From NCBI GenBank assembly GCA_011037195.1, contig JAAEAF010001085.1:124001-188000 (forward strand): a stretch of 64,000 nucleotides of DNA. Direction: 5' to 3'. The number at the start of each line of letters is the position of its first letter. The first letter of the stretch is position 1. The notes beneath the pieces were generated by a model. The model worked only from the letters and a program-made list of their open reading frames with translations, made no database searches and was not told the DNA's origin. The stretch comes from Triatoma infestans (lineage: Eukaryota > Arthropoda > Insecta > Hemiptera > Reduviidae). Below, in pieces: positions 56,801 to 64,000 of this stretch. A program made the position numbers and the translations under genes.

Positions 56801-59267
56801 AGTATATGACTTCAATAGTCTAAGGTAATATGAAGTATTCTATACTGGCATATTTGCCAGTATAGATACTTCATAGAGATATTTTCCGTAATAGTCTGCT
56901 TCTTTTTTGCGCCCATCATTAGGATGCTTTTAGTCAAACAGTGTGATGACATAGATTTGCACAGAGCAAACCACGTATTTAATGACAGTTTGCATATGAA
57001 ATAGTTAAGACATATGAATAGCCTTATATGATTTTACAAGTGCTCAAACATTGGAGTAACTCACCAATTGCTTCCGTGTAATATCCCAGCGCTTTTCCAT
57101 ATTGCTTTATTTTATACTGCTGGTTGCCCATTTCTTTCTTAGTTTCTGCCAATCTGCAGGGATACATGAATAAATAACATTTTTTACTTGTATATTTTAT
57201 GTTCATGTAAATAATAGTATTTACACAAACAAAAGCAAGCGTTTAAAACCAATGAAACATACCAAACAACCAACGTAAAGTTATGGAACCTGCTAAATAA
57301 ATAAACTGAGATAGTGTGTCAGAGATATTTTCGGTAATAGTCTATAGTCTAGATACTTCATAGAGATATTTTCCGTAATAGTCTGCTTCTTTTTTGCGCC
57401 CATCATTAGGATGCTTTTTGTCAAACAGTGTGATGACATAGATTTGCACAGAGCAAATTTAATCTCAAAAGTATATCAACTAAATTTGCTCTGTGCAAAT
57501 CTATGTTATCTCACTGTTTGACAAAAAGCATCCTGATGTTGGGCGAACGCCCGAAACCGGTCGATGACCACAAAAAGAAGCAGGCTATCACGGAAAATAT
57601 CTTTGATGCTTTCCAGCTCTGCAGAACCAACCACAACAACTATAAAATAGAGCGCTAATACAAAACATCAGTTACATGGATACGTAAATTTTACAAATAG
57701 GCAGTACTATATTTGGCAGTTCCTCCCGATACACTGAATTAAAAAAGGAATAATAAAAATAAAATACAGTTATTAGAATCTTATTACTACTGCACCGGAA
57801 TCACAGGGGAAAAACAATGATCATCTGGGACTAATATCTTAAATTCATGTTGCTTAATAAAACACATCGAATCGAATATCTTTACTCTGAAGATTCCTAA
57901 ATGAAAACTTTCCAGAAATTCTGAAATAAGCATGGGGTAAACATATAAACCCACAAACGTGGATGTATACTTGCCAATTCTTCAGATATAATAGCGACAT
58001 TGTGAGTGTTCCTGGCTAAAATCAAGAACAACTCTTTCAATATCCCCATCCTACCCCCACTGCACATAGCGCCTGCAGAGATTGTTCGTGAACCATTTGG
58101 GTTCAAGGCTCATAGGAAAAATGTAGACTTCATTACATACACACACACACACTTCTTTTGCAAATACTCTCATTTTTCGAACAAAACTTCCAGGGGAGCC
58201 ACGATCGACCTTCTAGGTTGCCATGATTTCGGCTTTACAGCTATGTAGTCTATGTACGTCTGTACATAAATGAATCCAGCGTAAGAGAGAAAAGTTAAAT
58301 CCCGATTTCATTTTATTAATTCGCACGACTTGACAAAGATTGATCTGAACACTTCGTTTCGAAAGCGCTTATGAAAACAATGACTACTCAAAATTTGAAC
58401 TGTAGATTTGTTTTTTTATTTCAATGAATTATGTTTCACAATTTTACTGACTGGTAAAATATACAATGTACAAAATTAGCTGCTAGTTAGGGGGTCATTT
58501 GGTAATGATGTATTTGTATTACTCAGGCACAAATTTTATTTAACGCCCTTTTATCTAATAAAAAAATATTTACCATTAGAAATGTACGTTGTTATAAGTT
58601 TTATCACTAGAAATCAAACTTTTTTACTTATAATAATAAAAATTACGGATAATTATCTATGGTTTTAGGACAAGATAATTATCAAGAATTAGTCCGTTAA
58701 TATTTTCACAGAGATTTAAAAAACGAGAAAGAATAAGTACTTAAAAATTTTGAGCTTAAATATCTTTTGGCACTTACATAACAGTTTCCAAATTGTTTAT
58801 CTTGGATGTCTTCAATTTCTTCGAACCTCTCATTCTAATTATAATTTGATGTTTTAACTACTTCTTTTACGTATTATTATTATTATTATTATTATTATTT
58901 TTGAGTTTAACAATAGTCTATAGTAAATCCAGATAATTTAAAAGAAAATTTCTCTAGTAAAAAAAAACTTATTGCGAACACTTTCATTAACTGATTCGAA
59001 ACAATGAGAAATGTGCAAAATCAAATAATATGAGCAAAAATAAAGGCATGCCATGTCAAATGAAACATAAAATAAGGCAAAATTGATTACGTTATACGGT
59101 TCTATGCAGATTAAATTTCAAATGGTTAATAAAATGAAGTTAAAACCTGTAACTAAGCAATCCTACAAAATAAAAATCATGTTAACTCACTTAGCATTGT
59201 TGGGTGGAATAACTTCGTCCTGATCTTCATCAACTTCTAAATCAATAGCTTCAATTGTTACTGCCAT
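47837..59267 (-). CDS. DNAJC7: DnaJ homolog subfamily C member 7 (TPR co-chaperone)
   Basis: Ten coding exons on the minus strand: 59267-59191, 57153-57065, 56505-56381, 56194-56006, 55131-54859, 54757-54593, 54450-54285, 53987-53841, 52780-52628 and 47937-47837. All borders are GT-AG and the frame is unbroken. It gives 494 residues, the length of the human protein. An acidic N-terminus ([17 protein letters not shown]) is followed by two TPR blocks, about 27-360 (for example '[20 protein letters not shown]', '[14 protein letters not shown]', '[17 protein letters not shown]'). The J domain is at about 381-450 ('[14 protein letters not shown]') with the HPD motif at 409-411. The tail is '[19 protein letters not shown]'. 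DNAJC7 is a cytosolic co-chaperone that binds Hsp70 and Hsp90 through its TPRs and stimulates Hsp70 ATPase through the J domain. The last intron (52627-47938) and intron 8 are packed with LINE, SINE and Penelope relics. Confidence 0.97.
49180..49325 (-). repeat. Penelope-type terminal-repeat fragment with degenerate hammerhead-like motif
   Basis: Same family as 34020-34132 ('cacttgagtttccgggttga', 'gcgtcaatggtttgct'). The minus strand gives CTGAAGA, then GGCGAAAAACGCGTC: the GAAA-to-GTC spacing carries extra bases compared with GAAACGTC, and stem II pairs poorly. Lies in the sense direction in the last DNAJC7 intron. A degraded Penelope coding piece on the same strand follows at 49900-50330. 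Confidence 0.6.
49540..49792 (+). mobile_element. R1/I-type LINE C-terminal tail
   Basis: Plus-strand '[15 protein letters not shown]' then, after a shift, '[16 protein letters not shown]' and '[14 protein letters not shown]'. This is the C-terminal knuckle region of LINE ORF2. The GC-richer stretch to 49870 is probably its 3' UTR. Confidence 0.72.
49900..50330 (-). mobile_element. Penelope-like element fragment (RT end and GIY-YIG region)
   Basis: Minus-strand pieces read '[19 protein letters not shown]', the linker after the RT. Further on, '[20 protein letters not shown]' with 'FEDTWVF' and '[16 protein letters not shown]' represents the end of the GIY-YIG nuclease. The YVGQT core in between is degraded. 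Same strand as DNAJC7, inside its last intron. Confidence 0.72.
50735..50900 (-). mobile_element. SINE copy, body only
   Basis: Poly-T near 50735-50743 corresponds to the SINE A-tail. The body landmarks 'ctcagttcactgccgccctg', 'caccgttacagacaacattg' and 'cccatcatcgaa' follow. The tRNA head is missing, i.e. a 5'-truncated copy. Confidence 0.68.
51300..51563 (+). mobile_element. LINE ORF2 C-terminal tail
   Basis: An open plus-strand piece '[20 protein letters not shown]' followed by '[15 protein letters not shown]' ends with a stop at about 51563. This is the Cys-rich terminal knuckle (CxxC-x-H-x-C) of non-LTR ORF2 proteins. Confidence 0.75.
51800..52250 (+). mobile_element. I/R1-type LINE RNase H end and tail
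   Basis: '[20 protein letters not shown]' is the last RNase H motif (H and D) of I/R1-group LINEs. The following '[14 protein letters not shown]' and a frame-shifted '[12 protein letters not shown]' continue the family's C-terminal region. Confidence 0.8.
53230..53700 (-). mobile_element. R1/I-type LINE C-terminal tail with 3' UTR
   Basis: Minus-strand '[19 protein letters not shown]' (knuckle), then '[20 protein letters not shown]' and '[10 protein letters not shown]'. A GC-rich stretch full of CCT/AGG follows toward 53230. It lies in DNAJC7 intron 8, sense to the gene. Confidence 0.8.
56850..57000. repeat. partial copy of the hammerhead-bearing repeat (core deleted)
   Basis: Contains 'gagatattttccgtaatagt', 'ctgcttcttttttgcgccca' and 'gtgatgacatagatttgcac'. 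Compared with the right arm at 57475-57610 it lacks the ~28 bp holding stem III, GAAA and half of stem II. Confidence 0.75.
57340..57610. repeat. inverted repeat with one intact-looking and one deleted hammerhead-like motif
   Basis: The left arm (57340-57472) has the same internal deletion as the copy at 56850. The right arm (57475-57610) is complete. They meet at 'gcacagagcaaattta'/'taaatttgctctgtgc'. Located in DNAJC7 intron 1. Confidence 0.85.
57526..57572 (+). ncRNA. hammerhead-ribozyme-like motif, antisense to DNAJC7
   Basis: Plus strand: stem I CATC/GATG perfect, stem II GGGCG-AA-CGCCC perfect, GAAACCGGTC intact; the core reads CTGATGT where CTGATGA is expected, unless the alignment slips by the extra T. 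Confidence 0.5.
57611..59190. other. DNAJC7 intron 1, non-coding part
   Basis: A GC-richer patch at 57890-58250 has no recognisable protein. The rest is AT-rich and holds a (TAT)n microsatellite. Confidence 0.4.
58872..58899. repeat. (ATT)n microsatellite
   Basis: Nine tandem ATT units in DNAJC7 intron 1. Confidence 0.93.
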
Positions 59268-60236
59268 ATTTTCAAAGATAAATTTAACAATATTACTTAA
59301 ACTTTTTATTCAATAACTAAAGTTAGTACTCAGTGCTGAGAAACCAAGATGACGAACGCACGCGTTCTAATTCTGTCATACAGTGATTACCCCTTTATCT
59401 ACAAAATGTCTGGTGCTTACAAACCTTATTAAACAAGTGTGGCAAAAATAGATTTAATTTTCATTCAATCATTAAACCAATATTATTTTAATAAGACAAC
59501 AAAAATATCTCTTCTTCTTAAAAAATCTTAATATGCATGAATTATTGTGCGATATGTATAGAGATCATCCATACATCATATAAAATATTTTTTATAGTCA
59601 AATATTAGTACAATGGAATAGATAATAAATTTTAACGATTTTAACTGAAAAATGATTAAAATTTAATAAAGCTTAACTTAATTAAAAACCTTTAATTCTG
59701 AATGTGTTTTGTTGCCTGACTGTTCCGAACTTAGCCTTAGGTCGTAGGTATGTGTGTTGGTGTCGCTAGAGATATGATCGTAATTTTTTTTTCTAAAAAA
59801 ATTGTAGTTCTGTATACGGTAATTGCTAATTTTTAAAAATATGTATGTCGCAATGACAGAAATGCGGGCCATCATTGTCCTCTAGCATTATAACCTAAAC
59901 CTTATCAGTGAAAACATAACTTTCGTGAATAATGTCCTAAATGATTTTAATAATGCAAAGAAATGCGTGGCTTTATTTGCATGAAGAAAAAGTTTCTATT
60001 TTAGAAGTAAGCATCAGTGTTGAATATAGTTTGACATAAGATTTGAAATTTTATAGTACAAATAAAAAGTTATTCGGCGCACTTAAGATTTGAACTAGCT
60101 TTATTTTTATGACTTGTCAGTAACTACAATTCCTGCCTCCTCTATCAGTAATAGCTACCAGTGCTTAAATTAATTTCATTTTCGGTTGAATACATTTTTA
60201 CCTTCTTATTTCAGATTCTTTGGCCTTTAGGCAGTA
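59268..60236. promoter_or_regulatory. shared upstream region of DNAJC7 and cyclin Y
   Basis: The two genes start head to head with about 970 bp between start codons, so both promoters must lie here or overlap. A pyrimidine-rich AG acceptor (CTTCTTATTTCAG) at 60213 right before the cyclin Y start suggests that its 5' UTR begins in an upstream non-coding exon. No TATA box is evident. Confidence 0.5.
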
Positions 60237-62665
60237 ATGGGAAATAAAAATAGTTGTTGTGCATATTCCACTCCTCCTTCAAGAAGAAAAGACGCACCGC
60301 AGAATTTCGAAGAATATTTACCCGAAGGAGAAGAAAGTATTGGAAATCTTCAACATATCAGCGAGAGAGAAATAGAAGACTGGGATACTGACCCATCGTT
60401 ACACCCAAAAGCTGGGACTTTATTCCTTGAACGTTCAAAAATATCCTTGGAAAGTAAGTCTAATTATTGTTTAATTCAGTAACTCCCCATCAAATTTTTA
60501 ATTTGACTTTTTGATTATAGATGGGCTTTCCAGGAAGAAAAGTCAGAACCATGTAAGTATTTTGACCATGTATGTTTATTTCTATAATTCCATGAGGTTA
60601 TTCCAAACATATTTGTGTTTCTTTTATTTTAGTAAATTTGTTTTTATAATATCAACCGGATCGTAGCTGTTTCATTTTCAAAGAACGTTTATTGAATTAA
60701 AAGTAAAACAGTTAACTTAACTTATTATTATTTTTCAAGTTATCACTTAAGGAAATGATACCTTTTATACTTTTTTCGTGACCAAGTAAAGCTTTATTTG
60801 CCACCTAAAGGATGTTACTTTTGTAAAACTAACATTTCTGAAATAGGAAATCTACTCTATTAGGTGACTTACCCACAAGAATAATAAATTATTATTTTTC
60901 TGCATTAATCTTTTTTTGTAGCAGTAGTAGTATTATAATAGATAAGTGCCTGGTGAAATTTAGTTTTTCAAAGTAATTAACATTTTACAAGGAATTTGTT
61001 TAAGTTTATTCAGTTTCAATTTTTTTTTGTTTATAGCATGCCTGGTTGATTCTTGGAAAAATATTTGTATTTGATATAATTGTTTAATAATAGAATCTCT
61101 GTAAATTATTGCACCTTAAGCCATATATTTTAATCTTTTTATGGGTATCACTAGTGACGGCAAGCTGCGTTATTCTAGACTGTATTGAGATGTAACAAAA
61201 GACAACTATATAAATAAATATTCAGCGAACTAGGATTCAGCAATTTTCTGTTACTATTTACTCTTGCTATCTTTGTCTAAATAAGCGCTCTGTCTAATTG
61301 TCTGATAAGGATCACAAGACTGAATTTTTTATGTTTTTAATATTAATTTTATGTATATTTTAAATTCAGTTTAATGTATTTAATTTTAATTATTGGATTA
61401 GATTATTCTAATTAACTCAAGTAAAGTTTTAAGCTGATTTTTGTGACAAATCAGTTTTCTAGCATTCTTAATGAAAAAAGTTGCTGTTTGATGACAATAT
61501 TTTATATTCTAGAAAGTAGTATAAAAAATAACATCTAGAATTTCCATTAGGGTTTCTTTGTGTTAGTGTTTGAATATAGAATATAAAGTGTACGTCTGAA
61601 AAGTGTGCATTGGTAAGCTAAATATTATGGATACGCCCCGCTAGTTACACATAACAGCTACCTCTGTTGGTTTTATGTGTATGGGTAAGTGTTAGAGGGT
61701 GTCAAGTAGTATTGTGTTAGGCTGGAATCCCAAAGTTAAACAGTTTGCTCATCTCATTATTATGTTTCAAATGATCTCCTAAGGAAATAATTTCTTTTAC
61801 ACTTAATTCGGGACCATAATCCTTCATTTGCCAACAATAGGATGTTCCTTTTTTGCCAAGATTACTGAGAAGTTCCACTTTCTGCTTCGGAAAAAGTGCT
61901 ACCTTTGGACATGCTTTCGGTCAATTATTGACTTTGATACTAGTTGCGAAAATCGCTTCTAAGTTCAGATCCTTCAAAACTTTATATATATGATATTTCT
62001 ATCATAATGCTTCTTCCTGATTCTTCAAAAGAACCTTCTTACTACTATCTTGAATCATTTTTTTTTTTTTTTAATTGCACTGGTAATACATTGACAATTT
62101 TCACAATTTTTTATTATCTTATAAAAAACAAAATATTTAGGATATTATGTTTTGACGTTACGAATGTTATCTTTATGATTTAGACCAGTGCTTTTTTTAA
62201 GCTAAAATAAAATTATGATAACATACCTATGCGATCTTCCGATAGTTACCTTTGCTCAAGAAACTTTTTCAAGATCGCTGTGGAACTTAACTTTTCTTTA
62301 GACTAGAGATTTTTCTTTAGAAATAGTGTTTTGCATTAGATGTTTCGTAGTATATTTACATATTTCAGTTAAAAACTAACACTAATTAATCAATTTAGTA
62401 TTTGACATAATAATGTATTAGGATTGTTCACTTTCCATATTTAAAATTAAATTAACGATGTTTTTGATAGATATCAGAACTACGTGGATCAGGTCTTAAA
62501 AAAAGCAGCTCATGTTCTACAATATATCTAGATGACAGTACAGTTTCCCAACCAAATCTGAAAAATACTGTAAAATGTGTCTCTTTGGCAATATATTATC
62601 ACATCAAAAATCGAACTTCAGAACGTTATATGGAAATTTTTGATGAGAAAAAACACCCTCTCACG
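60237..62665 (+). CDS. CCNY: cyclin Y, N-terminal exons (gene continues past the window)
   Basis: Three exons, 60237-60453, 60521-60552 and 62471-62665, with GT-AG introns, give the first 148 residues. The protein starts MGNKNSCC, an N-myristoylation and palmitoylation signal that tethers cyclin Y to the plasma membrane. '[11 protein letters not shown]' and '[14 protein letters not shown]' follow, then the strongly conserved '[20 protein letters not shown]' and the beginning of the cyclin fold ('[17 protein letters not shown]'). Cyclin Y activates CDK14/CDK16 (Eip63E in Drosophila) and promotes phosphorylation of the Wnt co-receptor LRP5/6. The rest of the cyclin box is not found before 64000, so the next intron is at least 1.3 kb. 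Exon 2 is only 32 bp. Confidence 0.95.
60736..60865 (+). repeat. diverged direct repeat, copy 1 (pair with 61763-61890)
   Basis: Shares 'cttaaggaaatgata', 'tttgccacctaaaggatgtt' with 'cctaaggaaataat' and 'tttgccaacaataggatgtt' at 61763-61890. Inside a cyclin Y intron. Non-coding. Confidence 0.65.
61655..61890 (+). repeat. dispersed repeat with 'ctacctctgttggt' block
   Basis: 61655-61735 ('agctacctctgttggtttta', 'tgtgttaggctgga') matches 63303-63384 ('agttacctctgcaggcccta', 'tttgttcaggctgaa'). The adjacent part to 61890 matches 60736-60865. Probably fragments of one old element in the cyclin Y introns. Confidence 0.55.
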
Positions 62666-63804
62666 GTAAGTAATTAAAAAAAAAAAGGTATAAGTAAATA
62701 GTAAGTATATAAGTAAATAAATAAAAATATAGTTAAAATACACTTAGAAATGATTGCTGCATATAGAATAATCGTTAACATTTCTTAAGTTTTTAGATTC
62801 AGTAACAGGTTGGGGCTCCTTACGAGACCCCTTCCAAAGTGTGTTTTTGAACATCTGAAACCGTGATTCCATTTTTCTTGAGACATTTTCAAAGCGTTCT
62901 CAAATTAGGTCAGATTTTTTAATAAAAAAAAAAATTCCGTGAACATTGTCTTTTCCAAGCAAATATTTCCTTTGTATACATAAAATAAAGCTATTTTAAA
63001 ATTGGAAACAATTGCATTATCTTTTTATTTATTTTAGGCAATGTAAGTGCAATCCTGAGTCTTCGGGCGAAACCATATCAAGGAATTTTTATAAACATTT
63101 GTGGTAATAGATTTCTTCAAAGTTTAAGATGTACAGAGGGAAAACTAAATTTCCTTACCACCTGAAAGATCTTTGTGGTTCCCTTGGGTGTCAGTGTGTT
63201 TATACATAGGACATAATAAATGTAGCAATCTGTAGGTATGAGTGCCTATATGTTGTGTGAGTTAGACTTAGCCTGGAGTATACTGAACCCAAGTAAATGC
63301 AACATCAGTTACCTCTGCAGGCCCTATGTGTATTGTTTGAGTGTTGGGGTTGTCAGTGTAACTTTGTTCAGGCTGAAACACTCGCAGTGCGTCTAAATCC
63401 TGAAGAATACAGGAATTCTCTACAGTAATTGCTGGTTCAGATACTAAACCAACACTTTCACTGCAGTTATGCTGAAGAGTTCAATTGTAAGATGGGCAAA
63501 TGTCATTTTATACCATGCAACAGTCAGGGACCCAAAGACTCAGGATTTCGAAGAGTTTTGCATGACAATAACAGAACGGAAGCTTAAAAGATAAAATAAA
63601 TAATCAGACCAGATATTACTAGGTTCCTATTGTACTTATTCTATTTCAGAATTGTACCGACAAAAAGCTTGGATCAATTGAAATTCTAAATCATTTATTA
63701 GTATTATTATTTTTATTGCTTTATACACTGGGTAGCGAAAGTTACATGTAGAATTTGGGATTTTATATCAACATTTTTTCCAGCATGCTGCCCTTGATTT
63801 TTTC
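62666..63804. other. cyclin Y intron, non-coding
   Basis: No further cyclin Y exon is found. Contains one block of the dispersed repeat at 63303-63384. Confidence 0.45.
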
Positions 63805-63950
63805 TTTCTAGGAAGCCTCTCAGCTCACCTTCCGGTGTTGGTCAGTATTGTCTGTAGCTAGAGAACACTGCCCGGAGGCCGGAAGTGCACTGGGAGGGCT
63901 CCGGGGGAAAAAATAGATCTTTCAGGTCGCAGTACATATCCTCTTGAAAA
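63805..63950 (+). mobile_element. SINE copy, body only, plus strand
   Basis: Contains 'cagctcaccttccggtgttg', 'gtcagtattgtctgtagcta' and 'gagaacactgcccggaggcc' in the SINE sense direction, ending in an A run near 63945. The tRNA head is missing. Confidence 0.68.
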
Positions 63951-64000
63951 AAAAAATTCTCAGCATGCTTGTTTTTAATACAATTAGTCTCAGTAAGTAC

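Noticed and set aside
57897..58248. Overlapping open frames in DNAJC7 intron 1
   Set aside because: Neither strand gives a recognisable domain. Slightly higher GC content alone is not evidence of a gene.
1..64000. CRISPR arrays, bacterial operons, functional tRNA or rRNA genes
   Set aside because: None seen. The only tRNA-like sequences are SINE heads with damaged stems, and all real genes have introns.

Overview
This is a piece of an animal nuclear genome, almost certainly from an insect. It is AT-rich, its genes are split by GT-AG introns, and much of the DNA between and inside genes is degraded transposons (Jockey-type, R1/I-type and R2/R4-type LINEs, Penelope-like elements, BEL/Pao LTR elements and a tRNA-derived SINE). 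The gene sequences (a Tret1-like sugar transporter and insect-style cyclin Y and ITM2 proteins) fit an insect. I cannot name the order with confidence.

Six genes can be read in detail. (1) A Tret1-like sugar transporter lies on the minus strand at 12625-14048. (2) An ITM2/BRI-type BRICHOS membrane protein lies on the minus strand at 27965-38618, in seven coding exons with transposon-filled introns. (3) The 25-residue ribosomal protein eL41 lies on the minus strand at 42182-42344, in two small exons. (4) The mitochondrial ribosome assembly factor MALSU1/RsfS lies on the plus strand at 42921-44342. (5) The co-chaperone DNAJC7 lies on the minus strand at 47837-59267, in ten exons coding 494 residues. 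(6) The first three coding exons of cyclin Y start at 60237 on the plus strand, and the gene runs off the window. A single trypsin-like protease exon sits at 789-945.

Layout: 1-9 kb holds the protease exon, a Penelope-like element with inverted terminal repeats, and two joined Jockey elements. 10.3-11.7 kb is a nested palindrome. 12.6-14 kb is the transporter. 15-25.4 kb is a transposon and repeat graveyard built around a roughly 240-280 bp repeat family. 25.8-26 kb has a palindrome. 28-38.6 kb is ITM2 with LINE, BEL, SINE and Penelope-type insertions in its introns. 42-44.3 kb holds eL41 and MALSU1. 45.3-45.5 kb is another palindrome. 47.8-59.3 kb is DNAJC7 with more insertions, and 59.3-64 kb is the shared upstream region and the start of cyclin Y.

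The most interesting signal is a set of hammerhead-ribozyme-like motifs (CTGANGA, a stem-loop, then GAAA and a short self-complementary stem III) found in inverted repeats at about 1.3/3.5, 10.3-11.6, 24.6, 34.1, 45.3-45.5, 49.2 and 57.5 kb. At 1.2-3.6 kb they flank a Penelope reverse transcriptase and GIY-YIG relic, which links the family to Penelope-like elements. Copies lying in the sense direction inside introns of ITM2 and DNAJC7 all appear damaged, while intergenic or antisense copies often keep the core. All coordinates were read by eye. Intron borders are exact where a consensus site and an unbroken frame agree; transposon borders are approximate.
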